Positions 1 through 9,367 are shown, numbered from the stretch's first letter. The stretch is DNA of 64,000 nt from Streptomyces canus (GCF_030815415.1 NZ_JAUSWW010000001.1:186001-250000); one strand, 5' to 3'. A program made the numbers and translations. The notes: generated from the sequence alone by a model not told the origin.

Positions 1-566
1 GTTCGGCGTGGCATCGCGGGCACGTCATTCGGTACCAGTCGCCGCGTGGCACCTGGTGGTGCAGCCGGGCCGCGGTCTTCTTGCCCGGCACACTGAGCGA
101 AGAGAACTGACGGGACGCTGAAGAGGCGATGCACGTCGGCGCGGGCGCCGGCGGCAGTCCGGCCGGTGGATCACCCGTCAGGGCCACCGACCACACCGCC
201 GTACAGCCACAGCCCTTCCTGAGCGGCGTGGGCCCGTTCATGCCCGCCGCCCGCAACCGGCTGTACTCCCTCAACGGCGAACTGGCCGAGCCCGGGATCT
301 ACGCCGGGACCCCGCGATCCGCACCCCGCGATCCACACCCCAGGTCCTCGCCTTGGGCGACGACGTCCCGCGGCCCGGCCGGGAGCGCCCCGCCCGCCGT
401 CACGTGCGCGAGCGCCAGCGGAACGAGGGAGATGCGCGTTGCTCTCCTCGTGGACACGGGACTTGCCGCACCCAGCCGCTCCCACCGCCAACCCCGGTGA
501 GCCTTCCCGGTCAGAGCGCCAGCCGGATCTCCTCCAGGAACTGCCAGGCCCGCGGTTGTCGGTGAC
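1..566. other. No supported gene
   Basis: GC-rich stretch downstream of the first gene, which ends at 567 on the minus strand. Several frames are open because of base composition, but none shows a recognisable domain together with a plausible ribosome binding site. The 3' end of a gene lying outside the window cannot be excluded. Confidence 0.4.
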
Positions 567-1379
567 TCACCCAAGGCGCTGGGTGATGCGTGACCACATA
601 CTGGGCGAGCCGGAGGGCATGGGGGCGGGCCGACGGTCGCGGAGCTGCTTCCACGTCGGCTTCGGGCAGCGTCCCTTGGGCCGGGCACCGGTGAACTTCT
701 CGTAGGGCACCCGGCGCGGGAGAAGACCGATCTCGACCCAGTGGGCCTTGCCGGAGGTGAAGTCCCAGCCCTCGTTGGGGATGCGGATGTGGTCCGCGCG
801 GTCGTCCTTGTTCTGGCTGGTGATCTGCAGCACCTCGACGTGGCGGAGGCGGGGTCTCATGACCACGCAGTAGTGGGGCAGTTCGCCGTCCGAAGCCCGG
901 AAGGGGACCAGAGCGTGCCAGATCTCGCCCGCGGCCGGGCGGCGCCGGCCGCCGTTGAGGCCGCCGTCCTCCCACCAGCGCGCCGCGCGGTGGCAGAGGA
1001 GAGCGGCGAGGCCGGCCGCCCCGCTCTGGGCCAGGGAGCGCGAGCTCCAGTCGGGTGAGTCGAACCGGGCCCCGGCCCAGGCGACGGCCGCCTGACTCAG
1101 GGCGACAACGGCCGCCGTCCGGGCAAGGAAGACCCACGGTGGGCAGGGGCGGGTCCGGCACGTGAACGCCGTCACGGCTGTGGCGGCCACGACGGGAATC
1201 CCGTACAGGACGGCGTACTGGTCGAGGCCGTGCACCTCCTGCGGAGGCTTCTGAGCGGCCATCAGGTCGGGCACAGTGGCCGGAAGCGCCAGGGCGTAGC
1301 CGACCAGAACCCACAGGTTCAGCTGCAGGTAGACCTTGACGGCGATGCCCAGGCAGGACGAGTTCGTACGACGGGACAC
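567..1379 (-). CDS. Membrane protein with C-terminal PemK/MazF-like domain
   Basis: 270 aa with a GTG start preceded by GGAAGGG. Hydrophobic segments at about residues 17-35, 55-72 and 83-102 suggest three membrane spans. The hydrophilic tail from about 150 begins GEIWHALVPF and continues with CVVMRP and VLQITSQNK. This resembles the opening strands of PemK/MazF-type proteins (GEIW...P..R...VV), which are usually mRNA interferases. The stop of the kinase gene lies 34 bp upstream on the same strand, so the two are probably co-transcribed. A membrane-tethered PemK-like domain is unusual because such toxins are normally small and soluble. The fold assignment is by eye only, and it could be a non-catalytic relative. 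Confidence 0.6.
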   Translation of the reverse strand: MSRRTNSSCLGIAVKVYLQLNLWVLVGYALALPATVPDLMAAQKPPQEVHGLDQYAVLYGIPVVAATAVTAFTCRTRPCPPWVFLARTAAVVALSQAAVAWAGARFDSPDWSSRSLAQSGAAGLAALLCHRAARWWEDGGLNGGRRRPAAGEIWHALVPFRASDGELPHYCVVMRPRLRHVEVLQITSQNKDDRADHIRIPNEGWDFTSGKAHWVEIGLLPRRVPYEKFTGARPKGRCPKPTWKQLRDRRPAPMPSGSPSMWSRITQRLG

Positions 1380-1413
1380 GGATTCCCTTCCGCTTCGTTC
1401 CCCGGCGGCCGGG

Positions 1414-3267
1414 TCAGGGTGCCTTCCAGAGGGTCAGTTCCGTGACGTAGTCGCGTGCCTTGTAGCCCGCGTCGTCCTTCTGGACGACGACGTCCTTGAT
1501 GTTGAGCATCGCGAGGTTGTCCTCGTCGGTGACGGTGCACAGCACCGTGCCCGGGGTCAGCAGTTCGCCCTGGGCGTCGCCGTCGAGCTCGGAGGGCAGC
1601 GCGTTGGCCGCCGCGCCCTCGGCACACTCCTCGGGGGTGGTGCCCGCGCTCTTTCCCATGGTCGTCAGAAAGCGCAGGCTGTGGCTGCCGCCGAACTCCT
1701 CGTACTGCAGCTCGTTTCCCTTCCCCTCGCTGAGGGCGTTCGTGTCGATCTTCGGCGCGTCCAGATCGACGGTGGTGTACGAGAAGCGGGTGTCGGTGAA
1801 CTGGGCGCGCAGGGTGAGCGGCTTGTTCTTGAAGATCTCCGTGTAGTCGTTCGACGCCGCGTTCGCTGTGTGCGACGCGTCGGTGCTCGGCGTGGCGGTG
1901 GCGGTGGCCTGGGATTCGTCGGGCGCCGACGAGGCCGCCCCGCCGCCGCTGCCCTTGGCGTCCTTGTCGGTGTCGTTGTGCTGGGTGAAGATCCAGGCGC
2001 CCGCCGCGACCACCACCACGGCCAGCGCGACCGCGCCGACGCTCAGCGCGGTCCGGCTGCGGGCTGATGCCGGCACCGTTGGCGGGCCGGAGGGGTGCGG
2101 TGCTTGCTGCGGGGGCGGGGCGGCGGATCCGGTGGGCGGCACCGGGGGCGCCGGGGCATGGTGCGGCTGCTCGCCGGGCCGGGAAGCAGCTGTGGGTGTG
2201 TACCCGCCGGACGCCGCAACACCCGGCGGTGCAGTATCCGCCGCCGCCACGAAAGCGGGAGGCACGGCCGCCGCCACGGAACCAGGAGCCATGGTCGCGG
2301 CCCCCGCCGCGTCCTCGGCGTCCGGTCCGGGCTCCGTCTCGATCTGCTGCCGGGCGAGTCTCTCCCGGTGGGCGATGTCCGCCGCGACGGGCGCGGGCAG
2401 CCAGCCGGTGAAGTCCCGCAGCGGCCGTCCACTCAACTCCTGGCAGAGTTCGGCCAGTTCGGCGGGCCTGGGCCGGGCGGCCGGGTCGGCGGCCAGCGTC
2501 CGTTCCAGGACGGTACGCAGCAGCTCGGGATACGCCGCCAGATCCGGCGGGCGGAACTCGGTGTTGGCGATCTTGGTGGCCAGGGTGATGGCCCCGGAGT
2601 CGCCATAGGGGTGGCGGCCGGTCGCGGCGACAGCGGCGATCAGGCCGAGCGAGAAGACATCGGTCGCCGGGGTGAGATCATCGCCGTTGGCGTGTTCCGG
2701 TGACATGAACTGGGGCGTGCCGATGAGCCCGCCGCTGCGGGTGAGCTGGGTGGCGTCGGCGGCCCGGGCGATGCCGAAGTCGATGATCCAGGGGCCTTCG
2801 GAGCCGATGAGGATGTTGCTCGGCTTCATGTCGCGGTGGATCACGCCCGCCTTGTGCACCGCGTGCAGCGCCTCCGCCGCGCAGCCGGTCAGCTGCAGCA
2901 CCGCGGGCAGCGGGAGCGTTCCGTGCCCGGTGAGGATCTGGTCCAGGGCGAGGCCGGGGACATAGGTGGTGGCCAGCCAGGGCTGAGGGCCAGTGGTGTC
3001 GTGGTCGACGACGGGGACGATGTGGTAGCCCTGCACCCGGCGGGCGGAGGTCGCCTCCTGCTCGAAGCGGCGGCGGAACTCCTCGTCCTGGGCGTATTCC
3101 CGGCGGATCACCTTCAGGGCGACCGGCTGTTTGCCGCGCGTACGAGAGAGGTAGACGGATCCCATGCCGCCCTCGCCGATCCGGGCGAGCAGGCGGTAAC
3201 CGGCCACCTCGCGCGGGTCGTCGGGGCCCAGCGGGCTCAACCCACCAGCGATTTCAGCACTGTTCAA
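1414..3267 (-). CDS. Transmembrane serine/threonine protein kinase (PknB family)
   Basis: 617 aa. The cytoplasmic kinase domain (about 20-280) has the Gly-rich loop GEGGMGSV at 31-38, Lys52, the catalytic loop HRDMKPSN at 144-151, DFG at 163-165 and SPEH in place of APE. A Pro/Ala-rich linker (about 315-405) leads to one membrane span (about 407-428) and an extracytoplasmic domain of about 190 aa with no PASTA repeats. I place the start at TTG (3267), 8 nt after GGAAGG; a longer in-frame upstream extension looks non-coding. The downstream neighbour is the PemK-like membrane protein. Divergently, 190 bp away, is an FHA-domain nuclease-like protein, the type of phosphothreonine reader such kinases usually act on. 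The outer domain is unlike anything I can name and probably senses an envelope signal. Confidence 0.93.
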   Translation of the reverse strand: MNSAEIAGGLSPLGPDDPREVAGYRLLARIGEGGMGSVYLSRTRGKQPVALKVIRREYAQDEEFRRRFEQEATSARRVQGYHIVPVVDHDTTGPQPWLATTYVPGLALDQILTGHGTLPLPAVLQLTGCAAEALHAVHKAGVIHRDMKPSNILIGSEGPWIIDFGIARAADATQLTRSGGLIGTPQFMSPEHANGDDLTPATDVFSLGLIAAVAATGRHPYGDSGAITLATKIANTEFRPPDLAAYPELLRTVLERTLAADPAARPRPAELAELCQELSGRPLRDFTGWLPAPVAADIAHRERLARQQIETEPGPDAEDAAGAATMAPGSVAAAVPPAFVAAADTAPPGVAASGGYTPTAASRPGEQPHHAPAPPVPPTGSAAPPPQQAPHPSGPPTVPASARSRTALSVGAVALAVVVVAAGAWIFTQHNDTDKDAKGSGGGAASSAPDESQATATATPSTDASHTANAASNDYTEIFKNKPLTLRAQFTDTRFSYTTVDLDAPKIDTNALSEGKGNELQYEEFGGSHSLRFLTTMGKSAGTTPEECAEGAAANALPSELDGDAQGELLTPGTVLCTVTDEDNLAMLNIKDVVVQKDDAGYKARDYVTELTLWKAP

Positions 3268-3457
3268 GGATTCAACCTTCCCGTCACTGGCGTGATCATA
3301 GTGGCGCGACGCCGCCAGCGGTACACATCTGTGGAGATCAAGTAAAAACAGCCAAGGCCAAAGGGAATCAGGGAGGTTGGCGGGATTCATCCTGATGGCG
3401 GGGTGCCGACGGGCGGCCGTACAGTGACACCCCCTGCCGTCGGACAGCGAGGCGTTC

Positions 3458-4603
3458 ATGGAACATCACCTGGCCACGTCGGCGGAGCGAGCCGACTATC
3501 TGGTGGAGCTCTCCAACATCGCCCGCGACACCTCCATCGGCCCACGCGGGCCGCGCTCCCTGCGCCGCCTCGGGCTGGTCCTGCGGGCCCTTATGGAGCT
3601 CACCAGGGATCCCGACGTCTCCGTCTACTTGGTCGCCGACAGCAGCCTTCTGGGCGGGCACCGGGAGTTCGGCGACCAGGCCGAGGTCCGGCGGCTGCGG
3701 GGCTGGGTGGCCGACGGGCTGGTCGAGGAGGTCGACGACGCCGACGAACGCGTCCTCGACCTGGCACGCATGACCGCGACCCCGGTCATCACCGGCGACC
3801 AGTACGTCGACCACCGCGCCGGACACCCGTGGATCCAGGGCAACACCTGGCAGTTCCTCAGACCCGAAGCCCGCCCCGACGGATCCGTCACCCTCGTCGC
3901 AATGGACATGGGCGTGCGCTCGGCGGCCGAGATCTCCCGCAAAATGGAACTGTCCGCGCTGAAGAAACAGGGTCTTCTCGGGCCCTCCAGGACCCCGCTG
4001 ACCGACGTGATCATGCAGAGCTGGCGCTGTCCGGAGCCCCGCTGCTCCCTCTACGACATCCGCCGCGGCGACCGGATCCTGCTGCCCCGCATGCGGCGCG
4101 GCGTCCCCACCTGCGAGCTCCACGGCACGCCCTTGGAGAACGATGGCCCGCGCCTGGGCACCACCCAGCTCAAAGCCGTCATCGACGGCACCTGCGTGGC
4201 CCGCTACACCCTCGACGAGGGCTCCGAAGCATACGTCGGCCGACTGCCGGGTCCGGCGGGCATCGCCCTGCACAGCCTGCTGTCCCCACAGGTCGCCCAG
4301 CAGGTCAGCCGCAGGCATCTGGCCGTCTCCGCCCGGAACGGAACGGTCCTGATCCGCGACATCAGCACCTACGGCACGCGGATGCGCCGCACCGGCAAGC
4401 GCGGCGGGTTCGGCCCCTGGGAGGCGCTGCCCCCGCAGACCGACCGTCCCTTCCGCCCCGGCGACGAGGTCGAACTCGCACCCGGCGTCGTCCTCACGCG
4501 CAGCGGCCGACGCTTCCCCGCCGAACTCGCCGACGCCTGGCGCACGCAAACCGCCCACACCCCGATGACGCCCATCGCGGCAGCGCCCACCCGCCGGGCC
4601 TGA
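3458..4603 (+). CDS. NYN/PIN-like nuclease domain fused to zinc ribbon and FHA domain
   Basis: 381 aa with an ATG start after GAGG. Residues about 10-135 look like a PIN/NYN (Zc3h12a-type) RNase: a hydrophobic strand ending in Asp61 (YLVAD), an acidic run EEVDDADE at about 90-97, and ITGDQYVDHR at 111-120, which matches the conserved TxDxxxD segment. A probable Zn ribbon follows (CPEPRC at 191-196, CELH at 219-222). An FHA domain occupies about 248-350, with GR at 261-262, SRRH at 284-287 and STYGT at 303-307, the phosphothreonine-binding residues. Divergent from the kinase gene, so the FHA domain may read its phosphorylation. Coupling of RNase activity to that kinase is inference. Confidence 0.75.
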   Translation: MEHHLATSAERADYLVELSNIARDTSIGPRGPRSLRRLGLVLRALMELTRDPDVSVYLVADSSLLGGHREFGDQAEVRRLRGWVADGLVEEVDDADERVLDLARMTATPVITGDQYVDHRAGHPWIQGNTWQFLRPEARPDGSVTLVAMDMGVRSAAEISRKMELSALKKQGLLGPSRTPLTDVIMQSWRCPEPRCSLYDIRRGDRILLPRMRRGVPTCELHGTPLENDGPRLGTTQLKAVIDGTCVARYTLDEGSEAYVGRLPGPAGIALHSLLSPQVAQQVSRRHLAVSARNGTVLIRDISTYGTRMRRTGKRGGFGPWEALPPQTDRPFRPGDEVELAPGVVLTRSGRRFPAELADAWRTQTAHTPMTPIAAAPTRRA

Positions 4604-4829
4604 CCACCGCGATCGACTGATGGGTGATCCGCCGAGGAGCGAAACGGCCGCGGAGGCAGGGGTGTTCACGCCTCCTCGGTGAATGAGCAGCTGTGCCCGT
4701 TCCACAACCACCTCGGCGAGGACCACCCGCACTCCACGTCGTCCGGACTCTGCAGGCGCTGCGCGATGAGCAAGTGGAGCAGGCCCGTGCGCTGGTGGAG
4801 ACCGTGGTGGCTCTGCACCGCTGACCGTG

Positions 4830-5000
4830 CCACCGTGCGGGTGGGTGCGCACCGGTGCGGGGGTGCGCACCCACCCGGTGCGCACCGAGTCCATCCGTGC
4901 GCACCACGACGCGCACCACCGTCCATCCGGTGCGCATCCACTCGGTGGGCGGTGCGCACCGGTGCGGCCGGCGGCGCGGGAGTGGTGCGCATCGGGTGGA
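4830..5000. repeat. GTGCGCAC repeat array 1
   Basis: Seven copies of a palindromic core GGTGCGCA(C/T)C occur between 4845 and 4990, at about 4845, 4862, 4878, 4897, 4929, 4951 and 4984. A variant, GTGTGCACACC, lies near 5191. Spacing is irregular. The array lies between convergent genes. The same core recurs in array 2 at 34.8-35.35 kb. It looks like a protein-binding array, for example iterons or a partition/transfer site. Confidence 0.75.
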
Positions 5001-5059
5001 GTCGATGCAGTGGCCGGTTGAGGGCGTCGGGTGGATGCGCGGCATCGTCCCCGGCGATG

Positions 5060-5236
5060 TCGTCCACTCCCGCACGATGTCGTCCACTCCACCGGGTGGG
5101 CTCCACTCAGTGGATGGGCGTCGAGCACGGTGTCCTCCACTCCCGCCGGTGGACTCCACTCGGTGGAGTGGAGCCCACCCGCATCGTCGGTGTGCACACC
5201 GCACCGGGCGCGCGGCATCGGGTCCACTCAGTGGCT
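5060..5236. repeat. TCCACTC/GAGTGGA repeat cluster
   Basis: Six copies of (C/G)TCCACTC at about 5062, 5080, 5101, 5136, 5153 and 5221. Some form perfect dyads, such as TCCACTCAGTGGA and CCACTCGGTGGAGTGG (5153-5170). This motif is distinct from the adjacent GTGCGCAC array and fills the rest of the intergenic region up to the stop of the next gene. Confidence 0.7.
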
Positions 5237-6366
5237 GGGCTCCCGGCCTCGGTGCGTTCCGGGCTCCTGCGGACTGTGCGCCTGCTGGTCGTCCTGGCGC
5301 ACCGGGCGTACTACGTCGGCGTCGTCCTGTTCGGTGTGGCGGTCTGCGCGGACGCGGGAGTCGTCGGCCGCCTTGGCGAACGCGTCCTGGAGGCGGCGCA
5401 GCCGGTCGGCCGTGAGATCGAGGGCTTCTACGTCCGTGCGGGACTCCCGCAAGGCCCGCAGCGCCGTCATGTCGATCGCCTCCCGGCGTCCTGCCTCCGG
5501 TTCCTGGTCGTCGTGCTCGAGGTCGGCGGCCGGGGGTGCGAGCAGCTGCTCGGGCATCGCCGCCTGCTGGTGGGCGACGGCGTCGTATGCCCGGCCCCGC
5601 ACGGCGGTGGTGGTGGTGCGCAGCTTCTCCCGCACCACCGCACCGGCGAGGACGGCCCGCTCGTACTGCAGCGGGAGTCGGGGTATCTCCCACTCCCCCG
5701 CGTCCTGGCCCGGGGCGCGGGGCGCAGCTGGCTCGCCGGGATCGGCCGGGGGTTACCGGTCCGGGCCGGGCGCGGGAGTGGGTGGGCGGCGCCGGTCGGG
5801 GAGGTCGGACAGGTCCCACAGAGGCGGTAGCCGGCCCCCAGGCCGCGCACGGTCTTCGGTTCACTGATGTCCAGGCAGTGGGTGGAGACGGCGGCGGCCA
5901 CGATTCTGTCGTCCAGGCCGGGGTCGCGGCGGCGGCCGCGCAGGACGAGGGCGAGGTGGCGTCGGGCTTCGGCGAGCAGGTGCCGGCGGTGGAAGCGGCC
6001 GCCCTCGTTCATCACGAACACGGTCGCGGCGACGTCGACGGCCGCCAGGGCGACGTCGACCACGGCGGCGACACGGGCCCGGATCGCCACCGCCGCGGCG
6101 CGGGCGTACTCGAGGAGGGAGTTGATGACGTCGACGGCCACCTTGGACGTTCGGATCGCGCTCTCCTTCCACTCCTTGCGCAGCTGCGCAAGGGGCCGGG
6201 TCTTCTGCTTGGGCGGGCGGGTCTTGCGGGCAGCCATCCCGTTCAGCTTGGCGCGTATTTCCGTCGCCTTGATGTGCTCGCCGGGGCGCGGTTCGGGCGT
6301 GCTGGTGAACGGGCCCTCAACTGCCCAACAGGCAGCTCGTGCATGTGCAGTACCCGTAGTTGTCAT
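5228..6366 (-). pseudogene. Frameshifted hypothetical protein, possible mobile-element protein
   Basis: Coding character is continuous on the minus strand but changes frame near 5725. The upstream part has a basic, Ala-rich helical stretch beginning KATEIRAKLNGM and ending GLGAGYRLCGTCPTSP. The downstream part resumes with QDAGEWEIPRLPLQYERAV and runs to the stop at 5228 through a charged helical C-terminus. The apparent product is a charged helical protein of about 370 aa. The 5' end is doubtful: no ribosome binding site precedes the ATG at 6366, and sequence above about 6320 looks unrelated. I do not recognise the family. Proximity to repeat arrays suggests plasmid or conjugative-element ancestry. 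Confidence 0.5.
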
Positions 6367-6735
6367 GCAAGGACCAGACAGAGCTGCCTCTTTGGCCAGG
6401 TGGCGTGCTCAGTTCGGATCCTCGACGACCTGCGCGGCAAGACAGTCCTTGCGCTGACCGGAGAAGAGCCAGGTCAGTGTGACGGCGCGTGCTGGTCGGG
6501 GCCATCAACGAATGGAATGTCTCGACTCTCTGATCGCGCACACCTTGACTGCCCCGACGCTGCCAGACGAGATCGCGCGATGTGCAGCAAGGCCTGATGC
6601 TGGCTCCGGCTCGGTGACATCGATACGGCCGACCAACGACTGGGCGACAGAGGCACTGCCGGCACACGCTTTATCCACAGGGGTGCGGCCTGAGCATCTG
6701 ATCAGTCGCCGTGATCGGCACGGCGGCAGTCTGTT
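6367..6735. other. Decayed intergenic sequence
   Basis: No supported gene. It lies between the truncated hypothetical gene and the fragment of a DNA polymerase Y gene and probably contains junctions of old rearrangements. Confidence 0.4.
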
Positions 6736-6987
6736 GAAGGCGCGGCGGAAGACGGCGGCGGGGCCGATCACCTGCGGGCCGAACACGTCGCGCACGAGGT
6801 CGACGGCGGTCTCGGCGGCGAGGCGGGCTTCGCGGGCGTCATCGAGTGAGAGCTGCCGGGGCGCCTGGTCGGCGTCGATGAGGTCCTCACCTTTCAGGAC
6901 CAGGCCGGTCAGCCGGCCGCGCTGCAGGCCGGCTCCATCCGTCAGCTGGTAGGCGAGCCGGCGCAGGTCGCCCTCGTGCGCAGAGGG
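6736..6987 (-). pseudogene. C-terminal fragment of a Y-family DNA polymerase-like gene
   Basis: About 84 codons align with the last quarter of the full-length gene at 14270-15283. Shared blocks include LRRLAYQL.D.AGLQRGRL (LRTLAYQLMDAAGLQRGRL in the other gene), a GEDLI.ADQ block, and FGPQVIGPAAVFRRA against FGPRVIGPAAVFRRA. The N-terminal three quarters and the native stop are missing. It is a relic of a second copy in the same orientation. Confidence 0.8.
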
Positions 6988-7224
6988 CGCGCGAACAAGC
7001 GGCGGGACGGGAGCTTTGCGTGGCGCCGTCGCGCTTACGTCGTACGCCACCCGTGTGGGTGATGACAGACCTACAGTCCAGCGAGACGCAGCAGAAATTC
7101 GAGAACACCCCGCACCACACAGACCACTTCAGGGCCCGGTTCGCTCAGCGCGGCCGGGCTCTCGCGCGGGTGGCCCGGCCGTACCGCAGCGGCCGCGCCG
7201 CCCGCATCGCTGGGGCTTCCTGTA

Positions 7225-7869
7225 TCAGGTGACCAGCTCGGCGATGCTCCGGGCCGTCAGCCACAGGCCGATCACCAGGGAGAGCGTGACGACCAACTGT
7301 TCTTGGTGCCGCTCCAGCCAGCTCCGCAGGGCAGCCAACCGGGCGTTCGCGACCGCGGGCGCCCGGACCACGTACATCTCCATGACAATGAGGCTGAGTG
7401 TGGCCAGCAGGCAGTACCCGGTCAGCGCAAGCCAGTCAGTGAGGGTGGAGAGGTTCGCCTCGATGACGGTCGCGGCGCCGGCGCCAACCAGAGCCCAGGG
7501 CTGTAGCAGCCATGCCAGACCAGCTGCCGTGACCGGAGTGGCATCGTCGATCCAGGCGGTCCAGCGTGGCGGGGAGTGCGGGCGGGGCGGTCTGCGGTGC
7601 CGGTACGCGCTGTACAGCATCAGTGCCACACCGATGGCGAGTTTCGCACTGATCGCGGCGGTCGAGGGCACGCTGTGACGGGCCGGGGGCTGACCGCCGG
7701 TCAGCAGCACAACGACCGCGATCACCGTAACCAGGTTGGCCAGCCAGGACATCAGGAACGCCAGACCGTGACGAACGCCGCGCCGAGAGGAGAGCAACAG
7801 GATGAAGGCGCTGTTGTGCAAAGGCCCCAGGGAGATGGCCGTACCGATCACAACCAGGTTGAGGACCAT
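7225..7869 (-). CDS. GAP-family integral membrane protein
   Basis: 214 aa with about six hydrophobic helices and a short basic loop rich in Pro/Arg near 91-101 (HRRPPRPHSPP). The opening VIGTAISLGPLHNSAFILLLSSRRG and the overall layout match the GAP/Sap (LysE-like) family of actinobacterial transporters, some of which export glycolipids in mycobacteria. The substrate is unknown here. The gene stands alone. Confidence 0.7.
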   Translation of the reverse strand: MVLNLVVIGTAISLGPLHNSAFILLLSSRRGVRHGLAFLMSWLANLVTVIAVVVLLTGGQPPARHSVPSTAAISAKLAIGVALMLYSAYRHRRPPRPHSPPRWTAWIDDATPVTAAGLAWLLQPWALVGAGAATVIEANLSTLTDWLALTGYCLLATLSLIVMEMYVVRAPAVANARLAALRSWLERHQEQLVVTLSLVIGLWLTARSIAELVT

Positions 7870-8309
7870 CGGATCAGTCGCTCCTGGGTGTCAGGGCCGT
7901 CCGCCACCTGCGGACGAGGCGCTGGCCGGGAGAGGGATGCGGCGCTGCTGCGGTGCCACATCCCGACTCTGCAGGCGGCGGCTCGGCTGGTCAAGCAGGC
8001 CACGCCCGCGAAGCCCTGCCGGCAAGCACGGCCGCAGCCGTTCCCCCGCCGCATCTGTCAGCTCCCTAAAGACCGGCCCGGCCATGGCGGTCACCCGGAC
8101 GGCCGATGGTGGATGGCATGGCGCGTGCTGTGGACGCTGCCAGACCTGGCTGGCCACCCCCATGCCGATCCTGCCCTGCTTCCGGGGTGGGCCAGCGAGC
8201 CGGCGGGGACCGCTCCCCGCGCCCTCGTCTTTCGCCCGACCGGTCGGCGCTTGCTGGCACTAAGTCCGCATGCGACGATTATGCACAAAAGGGGGTTGAG
8301 GAGTTTTTT
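7870..8309. other. Intergenic region between divergent genes
   Basis: 440 bp between the start of the GAP-family gene and the start of the DUF1254 gene. No credible gene is seen. The last 40 bp turn AT-rich and carry the GAGGAG ribosome binding site of the next gene. Confidence 0.5.
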
Positions 8310-9254
8310 ATGGCAAATGCCCTGCGGGTCAATGTCGACAACTTCGTGCGCGCTGAGACTGACAGAATGTTCAACGACCTTCAGCGGACCGCCGGCGGCG
8401 TGAACGTCTGGTCACACAACCGCACCCCGACCCCCGTCGAACAACAGCCCGTCATCCGGATGAACCGCGACACTCTGTACAGTTTCGCAGTCGTTGACAT
8501 CAGCCGCGGTGCGAGATTGAGTATCCCGGACGCTGGCGGGCGTTACTTCTCGGTGATGGTGGTGAACCAGGACCACTACGTCAACCGCATCTTCTGCGAG
8601 CCCGGTCAGTACGAACTGACCCCCGAGGAGTTCGACACTTCGTTCGTAGTCGTGGCTCTGCGCGTGCTCGTCGACCCGACCGACCCCGAAGACCTGGCGG
8701 CGGTGGGCGAACTGCAGGACAGGTTCGGACTCACGGCCGTCTCCAGCCGCGCGTTCGAACCGGCCGACTTCGATGAGGAAAGCCTCAACGCCACCCGTCG
8801 TGCGCTCCTCGAACTCGCCAAGGGCCTGGGTGGAGTGGAACGCGCCTTCGGCACACGCGACGCCGTTGACCCCGTGCGTCACCTCATCGGAACGGCCGCC
8901 GGATGGGGCGGACTGCCCGAGACGGAGGCGTCCTACGTCACCGTCGACCCCGACCTGCCGGTAGGAGAGTACGAACTGACGGTGCGTGACGTCCCGGTGG
9001 ATGCCTTCTGGTCGATCTCGCTGTACAACGCGGATGGATTCTTCCAGGCCAATGACCGTGACGCTTACAGTGTCAACAGTGTCACCGGGGTGCCCAACAG
9101 CGACGGGTCGATCACCGTCCGGTTCGGAGGCTGCACCGAGGGCCGCGCCAACTGTCTGCCCATCATGGAGGGCTGGAACTACCTGATCCGGCTCTACCGC
9201 CCACGGAAAGAAATCCTCGACGGCTCCTGGACCTTCCCCAGCATTGGCGCTTGA
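8310..9254 (+). CDS. DUF1254/DUF1214 domain-containing protein
   Basis: 314 aa. The ATG is preceded by GAGGAG with 6 nt spacing. The N-terminal half (NRDTLYSFAVVDISRGA..., GGRYFSVMVVNQDHYVNRI) matches DUF1254. The C-terminal half (VPVDAFWSISLYNADGFF, SDGSITVRFGG, MEGWNYLIRLYRPRKEILDG) matches DUF1214. No signal peptide is evident, so it is probably cytoplasmic. Proteins with this pair are widespread and of unknown biochemical function. Not in an obvious operon. Confidence 0.88.
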   Translation: MANALRVNVDNFVRAETDRMFNDLQRTAGGVNVWSHNRTPTPVEQQPVIRMNRDTLYSFAVVDISRGARLSIPDAGGRYFSVMVVNQDHYVNRIFCEPGQYELTPEEFDTSFVVVALRVLVDPTDPEDLAAVGELQDRFGLTAVSSRAFEPADFDEESLNATRRALLELAKGLGGVERAFGTRDAVDPVRHLIGTAAGWGGLPETEASYVTVDPDLPVGEYELTVRDVPVDAFWSISLYNADGFFQANDRDAYSVNSVTGVPNSDGSITVRFGGCTEGRANCLPIMEGWNYLIRLYRPRKEILDGSWTFPSIGA

Positions 9255-9367
9255 GAGCAGGTCTGAGCACTGCATGTGTCATTCACTCTGACGGTCGCCG
9301 AGGGCTCGCGCGTGGCCGTGGGCGGGGTTCTGCTGGCATTGAACCCACAGCACGAGAGGGTCGAGCC

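Noticed and set aside
3268..3459. Longer N-terminus for the Ser/Thr kinase
   Set aside because: The extra 64 residues do not look like protein, cover the divergent promoter region, and a TTG with good ribosome-binding spacing explains the start.
4494..5864. Long minus-strand open frame
   Set aside because: It is an artefact of GC-rich repeats, with Pro/Arg-rich composition and no domain; the coding frames lie elsewhere.
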